A stretch of DNA of 61,376 nt from Phocoenobacter atlanticus (GCF_030764225.1 NZ_JASAXH010000015.1); one strand, 5' to 3'. Shown: positions 45,595 to 54,609, counted from the stretch's first letter. The notes: generated by a model not told the origin, from the letters alone. A program made the numbers and translations.

Positions 45595-46986
45595 ATGAAA
45601 TTCAACCGCCAACATTATTTAGAAAATATCCAAAAACTATTCAAACTATCCACCCCCATTTTTATCGCCCAGCTTTCAATGTCTGGAATGGGATTGTCTG
45701 ATATTATTATGGCAGGATTAGTGAGTGATAATGATGTTTCCGCACTGGCGGTGAGTAACTCCATCTACTTCCCTCTTTTTCTTTTTGTGATTGGCGTAAT
45801 TTATGCAATCACACCTATTGTTTCATATCTGAACGGCTCAGGACAACGTGAACTTATTGCACAACAAATTCGCCAAGGTTATTGGATTGTTTTTATATTA
45901 AGTATTCCTCTTATTATTATTTTTACCCATAGTCATTGGATTTTAGATTTTATGGAAACACCACCTGAATTTTCTATAAAATCACAACACTACCTTACTA
46001 TTATGGCAATTGGCGTTATTCCTGCATTGCTAATGGTGAATTTACGTTGTTTAAACGATGGACTTTCCACCACCAAACCAGCAATGTTTATTACCTTTAT
46101 TGGATTATTAGTCAATGTCCTCTTAAATTATATTCTTATTTTTGGAAAACTTGGCTTTCCAGAAATGGGGGCGGTTGGCTGTGGCGTGGCGACGACCATT
46201 GTAAACTGGGTTATGTTTTTACTCCTATTACACTATTGCTACACCACACCAAGTCAAAAAGATATTCACTTATTTGATAAATGGTTTGAACGCCCAAATA
46301 GCGCTATTTTATGTAAAATCACACGTTTAGGCTTACCTATTGCCTTTGCAACATTTACGGAAGTAATGCTATTTTCTGCCTCTGCATTATTGCTTTCTCC
46401 CCTTGGTGCTCAAGTGGTTGCCAGCCATCAAGTTGCCTTACAAACAAGCTCTCTGTTCTTTATGATCCCATTTTCATTTGGTATCGGTGTCAGTATTATG
46501 GTTGGGCAAGCTTTAGGTAGAAAAGATGTGGAAGAAGCAAAATATTTAAGCTACTACGCCATCGGTACAGCACTTATCTTAGCAAGTATTACGGCAGTTA
46601 TTATTATTTTATTCAGTCACTGGATCCCTTATCTCTTTACCCAAAATGAAGTGTCGGTTGCAATGGCATCTTACTTACTTATTTTTGCTGCAATTTACCA
46701 ACTTCCTGATGCTGTGCAGGCTGTATGTAATGGTATTTTAAGAGGCTATAAACATACTCGCTCTATCACTTACATAACCATATTTTGTTATTGGGGAATT
46801 GGAATGCCATTTGGGTATATTCTTTCTCGTACTAATTGGATTGTTGAACCTCTTGGAGCAAAAGGTTTTTGGATGATGTTCTGTGTTTCATTATTGATTG
46901 TTGCAGGATTATTTTTTTACCAAATGCGAAAAATTCAACGTATTCCTGCAAATGAACTAATTGATAAGCTAGAAAATATGAAATAA
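45595..46986 (+). CDS. MATE-family multidrug/cation antiporter
   Basis: A 463-residue membrane protein with twelve predicted spans and two MatE halves. PIFIAQLSMSGMGLSDIIMA and its second-half counterpart LPIAFATFTEVMLFSASALL show the family's internal duplication. The enterobacterial MdtK/NorM group is the closest type. Such carriers export cationic drugs using Na+ or H+; the Nqr pump in this genome would provide sodium motive force. A TATAAT at 45561-45566 is the likely -10 element. It is divergent from rpsF. Confidence 0.9.
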   Translation: MKFNRQHYLENIQKLFKLSTPIFIAQLSMSGMGLSDIIMAGLVSDNDVSALAVSNSIYFPLFLFVIGVIYAITPIVSYLNGSGQRELIAQQIRQGYWIVFILSIPLIIIFTHSHWILDFMETPPEFSIKSQHYLTIMAIGVIPALLMVNLRCLNDGLSTTKPAMFITFIGLLVNVLLNYILIFGKLGFPEMGAVGCGVATTIVNWVMFLLLLHYCYTTPSQKDIHLFDKWFERPNSAILCKITRLGLPIAFATFTEVMLFSASALLLSPLGAQVVASHQVALQTSSLFFMIPFSFGIGVSIMVGQALGRKDVEEAKYLSYYAIGTALILASITAVIIILFSHWIPYLFTQNEVSVAMASYLLIFAAIYQLPDAVQAVCNGILRGYKHTRSITYITIFCYWGIGMPFGYILSRTNWIVEPLGAKGFWMMFCVSLLIVAGLFFYQMRKIQRIPANELIDKLENMK

Positions 46987-46998
46987 ATAGTCAAAAAT

Positions 46999-47052
46999 AA
47001 GCGGTTACATTGTAAGAAAAATTTGCAAATTTTTTCATACAAGTTACCGCTT
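46999..47052. repeat. Paired uptake signals between the MATE gene and the HAD gene
   Basis: aagcggttac at 46999 and gttaccgctt ending at 47052 face each other around aaaaatttgcaaatttttt. The pair can fold into a stem between two converging genes and may stop transcription. Confidence 0.7.
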
Positions 47053-47130
47053 TAATATAGAAACTTTCGCCTTCCACTTTAAATTTTATCCCATTTATCC
47101 AGTATTTCATTTCACAGCTTTATACTTTAA

Positions 47131-47946
47131 CTAGCCAAACAATTTCTGTAAATAGTGTGCAACTGCTTCGTCTTTATTTGAACCAATAATTTCGTTTTGA
47201 GGGAGTTTGATTTTTAAATTTTGATCTGCATTACTCATAATACAGCCTTTACCTACTCTTGAAAGCATTTCAATATCATTTAATCCATCTCCAAATGCAA
47301 TACAATCTGCCATAGTATAACCTTTTAATTTAACTAATTTTTCAAGAGCATTGGCTTTACAAACCCCTTTATTCATTACTTCTAAACAATAAGGTAATGA
47401 GCGAGTAATTTGTACTTGGTTACTATATTGTTGAATAATATATTGTTCAATTTGGTTTAAGTCATCTGCTTGTTTTGCTAAATAACATATTTTTTCAGTT
47501 TGTTTACTATGATGTGTAGAAAAATTGACTACTTTATAGCAGTAGCCAGATTCTATATGAAATTGTTTTAATTCTGGTATATCTTTATTAATAAACCAAT
47601 CATCTCCTTGATAGGTATTAATACATACTTTTGTTTCATCAAAATCAATATTCATTAATTCAAAAGCAATTGTTTCAGGCAGATATTCGTTAGATAAAAC
47701 CTCACCAGATAATTTATTTGTTCTCGCTCCATTTGAGGTAATTAACATTGCATCATCAAGATTAATTTTACTAATAATGTGTTTTACATCAGGATAATTT
47801 CGTCCTGTTGCTAAAAAAATATCTACACCTTTTTGAGCCAGCTGTTCAAGAATCTCAGTAGTAAAATTACCTATTTTATGATGAGTATTAAGAAGTGTTC
47901 CATCTAAATCTGAAACAATAGCTCGGAATGGGAGTGAATTTAACAT
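47131..47946 (-). CDS. Cof-type HAD-IIB phosphatase
   Basis: A 271-residue HAD-superfamily hydrolase of the Cof/YidA/YbiV type. Motif I is AIVSDLDGTLLNTHHKIG, motif II FLATGRNYPD, and motif IV FGDGLNDIEMLSRVGKG. The cap is the C2B kind between motifs II and III. These enzymes remove phosphate from sugar phosphates, flavins or similar molecules; the substrate cannot be told from sequence. It lies downstream of efp on the same strand with terminators between. Confidence 0.88.
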   Translation of the reverse strand: MLNSLPFRAIVSDLDGTLLNTHHKIGNFTTEILEQLAQKGVDIFLATGRNYPDVKHIISKINLDDAMLITSNGARTNKLSGEVLSNEYLPETIAFELMNIDFDETKVCINTYQGDDWFINKDIPELKQFHIESGYCYKVVNFSTHHSKQTEKICYLAKQADDLNQIEQYIIQQYSNQVQITRSLPYCLEVMNKGVCKANALEKLVKLKGYTMADCIAFGDGLNDIEMLSRVGKGCIMSNADQNLKIKLPQNEIIGSNKDEAVAHYLQKLFG

Positions 47947-48029
47947 ATAAAATCCTTTTAAAAGGAATCAACATAAAAGAGCACGAATAGAAATACTCGT
48001 GCTATATTTTTTTGTTTAATAAAAATAAA

Positions 48030-48051
48030 GTTGAGTATTTTCATACTCAAC
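48030..48051 (-). terminator. Terminator after efp
   Basis: On the minus strand gttgagta pairs with tactcaac around six bases and is followed by tttattttt. A second stem, agcacga/tcgtgct (47980-48003), lies just beyond, before the HAD gene. Confidence 0.8.
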
Positions 48052-48059
48052 CTAAAAAA

Positions 48060-48626
48060 CTATTTTACACGAGATACATATTCACCAGAACGAGTATCTA
48101 CTTTTATGACTTCTCCAATCTGGATAAATAATGGAACTCGAACTACAGCACCAGTACTTAAGGTTGCTGGTTTGCCACCTGTTCCTGCAGTATCGCCTTT
48201 CAAACCTGGATCTGTTTCAATTACTTCTAATTCAACAAAGTTTGGAGGTGTAACCACAATTGGGCTATCATTCCATAAAGTAATCACACAATCAGCTTGA
48301 TCTACAAGCCATTTGTCATTATCCGCCACAGCTTTTGCATCGGCAGCAATCATATCAAATGTTTCTGGGTGCATAAAATACCAAAAATCTTCATCTTTAT
48401 ATGAATAATTATAGTTAGTATCCATTACATCTGCCGCTTCGACTGTTGAACCTGATTTAAAGTTGATTTCTAAAACCTTACCTGAAATCAATTTACGAAT
48501 TCTTGTACGAGTAAAAGCTTGTCCTTTTCCTGGTTTTACAAATTCATTTTCAACGATGGTGCAAGGTTCACCGTCTTGAATAAATTTAAGACCTGGTTTG
48601 AAATCAGTTGTACTATAAGTTGCCAT
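48060..48626 (-). CDS. efp: Elongation factor P
   Basis: A 188-residue translation factor that rescues ribosomes stalled at polyproline. The modification site is Lys34 in FVKPGKGQAF, the form that receives beta-lysine, in agreement with epmB next door. The KOW-like N-terminal barrel and two OB domains are complete, ending in RSGEYVSRVK. ATG 48626 follows a TGAGGA ribosome site. epmA is not in this window. Confidence 0.96.
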   Translation of the reverse strand: MATYSTTDFKPGLKFIQDGEPCTIVENEFVKPGKGQAFTRTRIRKLISGKVLEINFKSGSTVEAADVMDTNYNYSYKDEDFWYFMHPETFDMIAADAKAVADNDKWLVDQADCVITLWNDSPIVVTPPNFVELEVIETDPGLKGDTAGTGGKPATLSTGAVVRVPLFIQIGEVIKVDTRSGEYVSRVK

Positions 48627-48682
48627 TTTATCCTCAAAATTAACTATCTAAATATATAAAAATTTATTATTAATACTATCTT

Positions 48683-48705
48683 AGTTTATACAGCTAGTAT
48701 AAACT
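48683..48705. promoter_or_regulatory. Inverted repeat between efp and epmB
   Basis: agtttatac and gtataaact are perfect 9-base arms around five bases, in the 118-base gap between the divergent efp and epmB genes. It could be a shared operator or simply overlapping -10 elements of two outward promoters. Confidence 0.45.
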
Positions 48706-48744
48706 TTATGCTTTTGGAATGAAAGCTAAAATATTAACGTATAT

Positions 48745-49752
48745 ATGATACATCAAAATATAAAAATTGGCGAAAAAAAACCGCTATGGTTACAGGATTT
48801 AGCACAAGCATTTAATGATCCTATCGATCTCTTAAACTATTTAGAGTTCGATCCTAAAGAGTTTGAACAAGATTTATTAGCTCGCAAACTCTTTGCAATG
48901 CGAATACCACGTCCTTTTGCCCAAAAGATGCAAAAAAAAGATAAAAATGATCCACTATTTTTACAGGCGGTCACATCTTTGGAAGAATTTACAAAAATGG
49001 AAGGATTTACTACCGATCCACTTGAAGAGCAGGAATCCCCCGCTCCTAATATTTTACATAAATATCAGAACCGCTTGTTATTAATGATAAAAAATAGCTG
49101 TGCTATTAATTGTCGTTACTGCTTTCGTCGTCATTTTCCTTATGATGAAGTAAAAAATGGAAAAACGGTATGGGTAGAAAGTTTAAACTATATTCGAGAG
49201 CAGAGTGAGATCGAAGAAGTCGTGCTATCTGGAGGTGATCCGATGATGGCAAAAGATGAAGAATTTGATTGGCTAATTACTCAATTAGAAAAGATAACTC
49301 ACATTAAAACACTGCGTATTCACTCTCGTGTACCAGTGGTTATTCCAAATCGAATTACTGAAAAATTATGCGATATATTTAAACAAACTCATTTAAATAT
49401 TGTATTAGTTACCCATATCAATCACGCAAATGAAATAGATGAATACTTTGCTGAAAAAATGAAAATGTTACGTGATACGAATGTCACTTTACTTAATCAA
49501 TCGGTATTGTTGAAAGGAGTAAACGATGATGCAAAAATTCTTAAAGCATTAAGCGATAAATTGTTTTCTATGTCTATTTTACCTTACTATCTACACGTAT
49601 TAGACAAGGTTGAAGGAGCAAGTCATTTTTATATTGATGATAATCAAGCCTTTAAGATTTATAAGGAGCTACAACGTATTTCATCTGGCTATCTTGTGCC
49701 AAAGCTCGCAAGAGAAGAAGCGGGAAAACCAAATAAAACACTACTTGGATAA
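48745..49752 (+). CDS. epmB: EF-P lysine 2,3-aminomutase (EpmB)
   Basis: A 335-residue radical-SAM enzyme making (R)-beta-lysine for attachment to EF-P Lys34. The cluster Cys residues are 119, 123 and 126 in NSCAINCRYCFRRHFPY; VVLSGGDPMMAKDE is the SAM/substrate loop. The C-terminal LPYYLHVLDKVEGASHF holds the Lys expected to bind PLP. Length fits EpmB, shorter than clostridial aminomutases. Divergent from efp, its substrate. Confidence 0.93.
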   Translation: MIHQNIKIGEKKPLWLQDLAQAFNDPIDLLNYLEFDPKEFEQDLLARKLFAMRIPRPFAQKMQKKDKNDPLFLQAVTSLEEFTKMEGFTTDPLEEQESPAPNILHKYQNRLLLMIKNSCAINCRYCFRRHFPYDEVKNGKTVWVESLNYIREQSEIEEVVLSGGDPMMAKDEEFDWLITQLEKITHIKTLRIHSRVPVVIPNRITEKLCDIFKQTHLNIVLVTHINHANEIDEYFAEKMKMLRDTNVTLLNQSVLLKGVNDDAKILKALSDKLFSMSILPYYLHVLDKVEGASHFYIDDNQAFKIYKELQRISSGYLVPKLAREEAGKPNKTLLG

Positions 49753-49763
49753 TGAGCATAAAA

Positions 49764-49799
49764 AAGCCTCAACTATTTTAATATAATTGAGGCTTATTA
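49764..49799. terminator. Bidirectional terminator between epmB and pgi
   Basis: aagcctcaa pairs with ttgaggctt (49764-49772 and 49787-49795), with A- and T-rich flanks on the two sides. It separates converging genes. Confidence 0.75.
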
Positions 49800-49808
49800 T
49801 TTAAATAA

Positions 49809-51449
49809 TTAACGCCAAGCCTTAAACTGATTGATCAAGCCATTGGTTGAACTATCGTGGCTTGCGATCGTTTCATCATTTTCAAGTTCTGGAAGAATAC
49901 GGTTCGCTAATTGTTTACCTAATTCAACCCCCCATTGGTCAAAGCTATAAATGTTGAAAATAACGCCTTGTACGAAAATTTTGTGTTCATACATCGCAAT
50001 CAATGCCCCTAAGCTATAAGGTGTGATTTTTTGTACTAAAATTGAGTTGGTTGGACGGTTACCTTCAAACACTTTAAATGGTACGATTTCCGCCACTTCT
50101 TCAAGGGTTTTACCTGCGTCTAAAAATTCTTTTTCAACTACTTCTTTTGATTTACCAAAAGCCAACGCCTCTGTTTGTGCGAAGAAGTTTGAAAGTAATT
50201 TACTGTGATGATCCGATACTTGGTTGTGTGTTTGTGCTGGTGCAATAAAATCACAAGGAATAATTTTAGTTCCTTGGTGGATCAACTGATAGAACGCGTG
50301 CTGACCATTTGTACCCGGTTCGCCCCAAATAATTGGGCCTGTTTGGTGTGTCACCACTTTGCCATCACGTCCAACATATTTACCGTTTGATTCCATATTT
50401 CCTTGTTGGAAGTAGGCTGCAAAACGGTGTAAATATTGGTCGTAAGGTAAAATTGCTTCAGTTTCAGCCCCTAAGAAATTGCTGTTCCAAATACCAATTA
50501 AGGCTAAAAGTGTTGGGATATTTTGCTCAACAGGTGCAGTTAAGAAATGCTGATCCATTTTATGCGCCCCTTCAAGCAACTGCTCGAAGTTTTCAAAACC
50601 GATAGATAACGCAATAGAAAGCCCGATTGCTGACCATAATGAATAACGTCCGCCAACCCAGTTCCAGAATTCAAACATATTTTCAGTATCAATACCAAAT
50701 TTTGCCACTTCGGTTGCATTGGTTGAAAGTGCCACAAAGTGTTTTGCTACCGCACTTTCATCTTTCGCACTGGCTAATAACCAATCACGTGCTGAATGTG
50801 CATTTGTCATTGTTTCTTGTGTCGTAAAAGTTTTTGATGCCACTAACACAAGAGTCGTTTCAGGGTTACATTTTTTCAAGGTTTCTGCGATATGCGTACC
50901 GTCCACGTTAGACACAAAGTGCATTGTTAAATGATTTTTATATGGACGTAACGCTTCGGTAACCATATAAGGGCCTAAATCTGAACCACCGATACCAATG
51001 TTAATCACATCAGTAATCGCTTTATCTGTATAGCCTTTCCACTCGCCAGAAATTACACGCTCACAAAAACCTTTCATTTTTGCTAATACCGCATTTACCT
51101 CTGGCATTACATCGTTACCGTCCACCATAATTGGCGTATTAGCACGATTACGCAATGCAACGTGTAACACCGCACGATCTTCGGTACGGTTAATTTTTTG
51201 ACCAGAGAACATCGCTTGTTTTGCAGATTCAAGCTGACACTCTTCCGCTAATTTATACAACAAATCTAAGGTTGTTTGATTGAGCGCATTTTTTGAAAAA
51301 TCCACTAACATTTGATCTTCAAATTGACGTGAATAGCTATCAAAACGCTGATTATCCTGTGCAAATAACTCTGCGATAGTTAAATTTTCCGCTTTATGTT
51401 GCTCTAATTGAGCCCATGCAGTTGTTTGAGTTGGATTGATATTTTTCAT
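49809..51449 (-). CDS. pgi: Glucose-6-phosphate isomerase
   Basis: A 546-residue glycolytic isomerase. INIGIGGSDLGPYMVTEAL, LVASKTFTTQETMTNA, the family signature GVNFNIYSFDQWGVELGK-like FNIYSFDQWGVELGKQLA and PYDQYLHRFAAYFQQGNMES (active Glu region) are all present. The gene looks somewhat richer in G and C than its neighbours and holds a single accgcactt at 50749-50757, the uptake core of the other (Haemophilus-type) Pasteurellaceae group. Confidence 0.97.
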   Translation of the reverse strand: MKNINPTQTTAWAQLEQHKAENLTIAELFAQDNQRFDSYSRQFEDQMLVDFSKNALNQTTLDLLYKLAEECQLESAKQAMFSGQKINRTEDRAVLHVALRNRANTPIMVDGNDVMPEVNAVLAKMKGFCERVISGEWKGYTDKAITDVINIGIGGSDLGPYMVTEALRPYKNHLTMHFVSNVDGTHIAETLKKCNPETTLVLVASKTFTTQETMTNAHSARDWLLASAKDESAVAKHFVALSTNATEVAKFGIDTENMFEFWNWVGGRYSLWSAIGLSIALSIGFENFEQLLEGAHKMDQHFLTAPVEQNIPTLLALIGIWNSNFLGAETEAILPYDQYLHRFAAYFQQGNMESNGKYVGRDGKVVTHQTGPIIWGEPGTNGQHAFYQLIHQGTKIIPCDFIAPAQTHNQVSDHHSKLLSNFFAQTEALAFGKSKEVVEKEFLDAGKTLEEVAEIVPFKVFEGNRPTNSILVQKITPYSLGALIAMYEHKIFVQGVIFNIYSFDQWGVELGKQLANRILPELENDETIASHDSSTNGLINQFKAWR

Positions 51450-51543
51450 TTAATTTCCTTATACGAGATTTAATATTGAAATTGGTACTTATATTTTGAT
51501 AGTGCATAATTTTAGCTGAATTAGCGCATAATTGTAAGGTATT

Positions 51544-51582
51544 AATTCAATCAATAATTTCAATCAATAATTTCAATCATTA
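51544..51582. repeat. Three tandem copies of a 13-base unit
   Basis: The unit aatttcaatcaat repeats about three times with a 13-base period in the 256-base gap between pgi and the divergent ORF6N gene. The copies are nearly identical. Nothing else recognisable lies in the gap apart from AT-rich promoter sequence. Confidence 0.7.
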
Positions 51583-51705
51583 TTCTTTTTTGAATGAAAT
51601 GGCGATCATAATATTAAAAAGTAAAAATGCGATGAGGATCGCAAAAATTAAAAAATATTTATTGTTCTTTTAGATATACTGTCATAAAAAATCAAGGATA
51701 ATCCA

Positions 51706-52587
51706 ATGAATAAAATAGCTGAGCACTTTGATATCAAATCCAAAATCTACACCATAAGAAATAAACAAGTAATGTTAGATAGAGATCTCGCTTCACTTTA
51801 TGGTGTAGAACTCAAAAGATTAACAGAACAAGTTAAAAGAAATATTGCTCGATTTCCTGAACATTTCAGATTTCAACTCACTCAACAAGAATATGAAAAT
51901 TTAAGGTCGCAATTTGCGACCTTAAGATCTGGCGAAGAAAATAATACTTGGGGAACTCACACAAAATATTTACCCTATGTTTTTACCGAACAAGGTGTGT
52001 CAATGCTAAGTGCTGTTTTAAGAAGTAGTACCGCAATAGAAGTCAGTATAAAAATAATTGATAGCTTTGTTACAATGAGAAAATTTATTGCTCAAAATGG
52101 TGATATTTTTAAACGAATTGAAACACTAGAACAAAGCCAACTTATTACCAACACGAATATCGATAAGATTTTCAAAGCACTAGAAAATAAAGAGCAAATT
52201 CAACAACAAGGTATTTTCTTTAATGGTCAAATTTTTGATGCACATAAATTTGTATCTGATTTAATTAGAAAAGCACAAAAACACATTGTACTCATTGATA
52301 ACTATATTGATGATTCAACTTTGACACTTTTTCAGAAAAACCAACGTATAAATGTCACTATTTATACTCATTCAATGAACAAAACCTTAAAACTTGATTT
52401 AGAAAAATATAATCAGCAATACAAAAAAATAGACATTCAAATAAATAAAAATTTTCACGATAGATTTTTAATTATTGATGATAAAGATATTTACCTTATT
52501 GGTGCGAGTTTAAAAGATTTGGGTAAAAAAGTGTTTGGGTTTTCATTATTAAAGGATATTGACGTGAATTTTTATAAAAAAATATAG
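51706..52587 (+). CDS. ORF6N-domain protein with PLD-like C-terminus
   Basis: A 293-residue protein. Residues about 10-125 are an ORF6N (KilA-N-related) DNA-binding domain: VMLDRDLASLYGVELKRLTE, RFPEHFRFQLTQQE, YLPYVFTEQGVSMLSAVL. A short coiled linker leads to residues about 172-290, which look like a phospholipase-D-type fold with IVLIDNYIDDSTL and a single catalytic-like HDRFLIID (His251). Such proteins are common in phage and genome islands; some PLD-like members cut nucleic acids. A 25-base near-palindrome lies within the coding sequence at 51901-51925. Function unknown. Confidence 0.75.
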   Translation: MNKIAEHFDIKSKIYTIRNKQVMLDRDLASLYGVELKRLTEQVKRNIARFPEHFRFQLTQQEYENLRSQFATLRSGEENNTWGTHTKYLPYVFTEQGVSMLSAVLRSSTAIEVSIKIIDSFVTMRKFIAQNGDIFKRIETLEQSQLITNTNIDKIFKALENKEQIQQQGIFFNGQIFDAHKFVSDLIRKAQKHIVLIDNYIDDSTLTLFQKNQRINVTIYTHSMNKTLKLDLEKYNQQYKKIDIQINKNFHDRFLIIDDKDIYLIGASLKDLGKKVFGFSLLKDIDVNFYKKI

Positions 52588-52644
52588 ACAGGGCATCCCC
52601 ATCTATATCTTAAAATTTGTAAATTCTACAAAAAATCTACCCGC

Positions 52645-52893
52645 TTATTTCTGCTCTGCTGAATTTATTTCATCCAAACGTTTTTCTAATTCATTTAATT
52701 TTTCACGGGTACGCAATAAAACCTGTGATTGCACATCAAATTCTTCACGAGTAACCACATCTAACTTTGATAATTGTGCTTGTAAAATTTGTTTGAATTT
52801 TTCTTCTAAATCGCTACCGACATTTTTTAGACCTTGTGGTAATGAATTATGAAGTTGTTGTGCGATATTTTCTAATTTTTTAGGATCTAACAT
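52645..52893 (-). CDS. ubiK: Ubiquinone biosynthesis accessory factor UbiK
   Basis: An 82-residue membrane-fusogenic-type protein (BMFP/YqiC). MLDPKKLENIAQQLHNSLP opens an amphipathic helix, and VTREEFDVQSQVLLRTREKL with ELEKRLDEI forms a C-terminal coiled coil. UbiK assists the aerobic hydroxylation steps of ubiquinone synthesis with UbiJ. AAGGAG precedes the ATG. Confidence 0.9.
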   Translation of the reverse strand: MLDPKKLENIAQQLHNSLPQGLKNVGSDLEEKFKQILQAQLSKLDVVTREEFDVQSQVLLRTREKLNELEKRLDEINSAEQK

Positions 52894-52921
52894 TCTTTTC
52901 TCCTTACTTAATTTGAGAGAT

Positions 52922-52965
52922 AAGCGGTTACATTCTTGTAAAAATTTACAATTAACGTACCGCTT
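52922..52965. repeat. Paired uptake-signal cores between der and ubiK
   Basis: aagcggttac at 52922 and gtaccgctt ending at 52965 form a head-to-head pair around an AT-rich aaaatttacaatt stretch, in the 93-base gap between der and ubiK. Confidence 0.6.
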
Positions 52966-52986
52966 ACCTTTTTCGTTCTTTACTTT

Positions 52987-54489
52987 TTATTTTTTACTTT
53001 TCTTAATAAACTTCATCAAACGCTTACGTTTTCTTAATTGGTTTGGTGTTAATTTATTACGTTTACCTGCAAAAGGATTTTCCCCTTCTTGGAATTGAAT
53101 ACGTATCGGCGTACCAATTACTTTCAGACTTTTACGGAAATAGTTTGATAAATAACGTTTATAAGAATCTGCTAATTTTTCTACTTGGTTGCCGTGTACC
53201 ACAATGATCGGCGGATTGTAACCACCGGGGTGAGCATACTTTAATTTCACACGGCGACCATTGACCAATGGAGGTTGATGATCATCAATGGCAATTTTTA
53301 AGACACGAGTCAGCATAGATGTCGTCATTTTTTGGGTTGCACAACCATAAGCCTCTTTAATTGAACCAAATAAACTACCCACACCACTGCCGTGCAATGC
53401 AGAAATAAAATGCACTCGAGCAAAATCAATAAAATTTAAACGGCGATCCAGTTCTGATTTTACAAATTCTTTATCATCGTGGCTCATTCCATCCCATTTA
53501 TTGACCACAATCACAAGTGAACGTCCTGCATTTAAAATAAAACCTAACAGTGATAAATCTTGATCTGAAATACCATCACGTGCATCAATGGTTAATAACA
53601 CCACATTCGCATCTTGAATGGCTTTTAAGGTTTTAATAACAGAGAATTTTTCAACCGCTAAATTGACCTTTCCACGCTTACGTACACCAGCAGTATCAAT
53701 AATAGTGTATTTCTGATCATCGCGTTCCATTGGGATGTAAATACTATCGCGTGTCGTACCCGGTAAATCATAAACCACTACACGATCTTCACCCAAAATT
53801 CGGTTAGTTAAGGTTGATTTCCCTACATTTGGACGACCAACAATTGCAATTTTAATATTTTGATCATATTCTTGCTCTTCGTTTAACGCTTCATCTAATA
53901 ATGCCGTATCTTCTTCATTATTAAAATCAAAATCACGTTCCCATTCATCAATTTCTTGGCTTTCTACTTCTTCCGCTTCAACGCCTTGTTCAACCTTTTC
54001 AGCCAAAGGAATAAGTACTTGTTCGATAAGTTGGTTTACGCCACGCCCTTGTGATGCGGCAATTTGTTCAATTTCGCCTAAGCCCAGTTGATAAAATTCG
54101 GCACAATGTGAATTTGCATCAATACCATCAACTTTATTTGCTACCACAACAGTCGTTTTTTCACGAGCTCGCAAATATTGTGCGATACCAATATCAGCAG
54201 GCACCAAACCCGCTCGGGCATCCACCATAAAGAAAACAACATCGGCTTCATCAATCGCAAGTAACGATTGTTCCGCCATTTTTTCTTCCACGCCCTCTTC
54301 CGTACCGTCAATACCGCCAGTATCAATTACGATAAAATCGTGTCCATTGATATGAGCTTGACCATATTTACGATCTCGGGTTAAACCGGGAAAGTCTGCA
54401 ACTAACGCATCACGAGTACGGGTTAAGCGATTAAAAAGTGTGGATTTTCCCACATTTGGACGCCCAACGAGCGCAATAACAGGTGTCAT
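52987..54489 (-). CDS. der: Ribosome-assembly GTPase Der (EngA)
   Basis: A 500-residue protein with two GTPase domains, essential for 50S assembly. G1 motifs are VGRPNVGKSTLFNRL near residue 8 and VGRPNVGKSTLTNRI near residue 217; G3/G4 motifs are DTGGIDG with VANKVDG, and DTAGVRKRG with VVNKWDG. An acidic linker (about 165-212) joins the domains and a KH-like domain ends the protein, finishing in a Lys/Arg-rich tail. Confidence 0.97.
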   Translation of the reverse strand: MTPVIALVGRPNVGKSTLFNRLTRTRDALVADFPGLTRDRKYGQAHINGHDFIVIDTGGIDGTEEGVEEKMAEQSLLAIDEADVVFFMVDARAGLVPADIGIAQYLRAREKTTVVVANKVDGIDANSHCAEFYQLGLGEIEQIAASQGRGVNQLIEQVLIPLAEKVEQGVEAEEVESQEIDEWERDFDFNNEEDTALLDEALNEEQEYDQNIKIAIVGRPNVGKSTLTNRILGEDRVVVYDLPGTTRDSIYIPMERDDQKYTIIDTAGVRKRGKVNLAVEKFSVIKTLKAIQDANVVLLTIDARDGISDQDLSLLGFILNAGRSLVIVVNKWDGMSHDDKEFVKSELDRRLNFIDFARVHFISALHGSGVGSLFGSIKEAYGCATQKMTTSMLTRVLKIAIDDHQPPLVNGRRVKLKYAHPGGYNPPIIVVHGNQVEKLADSYKRYLSNYFRKSLKVIGTPIRIQFQEGENPFAGKRNKLTPNQLRKRKRLMKFIKKSKK

Positions 54490-54582
54490 ATAGATTTTTA
54501 CCTTTAGAGTTTCTTTAATAGTTCGACATTATAACAAAAATCACTAAATTATATACGACCATTTTTAACAAATTGTTTTTAG

Positions 54583-54609
54583 TTGAATTTTAGACAGGGG
54601 GGGTATAAT
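54583..54609 (+). promoter_or_regulatory. Adhesin promoter with a seven-G run in the spacer
   Basis: TTGAAT (54583-54588) and a perfect TATAAT (54604-54609) are separated by 15 bases, the last seven of which are G (54597-54603). The spacer is two short of the optimal 17. Length change in the G run by slippage would alter promoter strength, as for the porA promoter of Neisseria meningitidis. The adhesin ATG lies 47 bases after the -10 box. Confidence 0.7.

Noticed and set aside
48765..48785. A-run of eight near the start of epmB as a slippage switch
   Set aside because: Runs of this length are common in such an AT-rich genome and encode the expected Glu-Lys-Lys; no further sign of phase variation.
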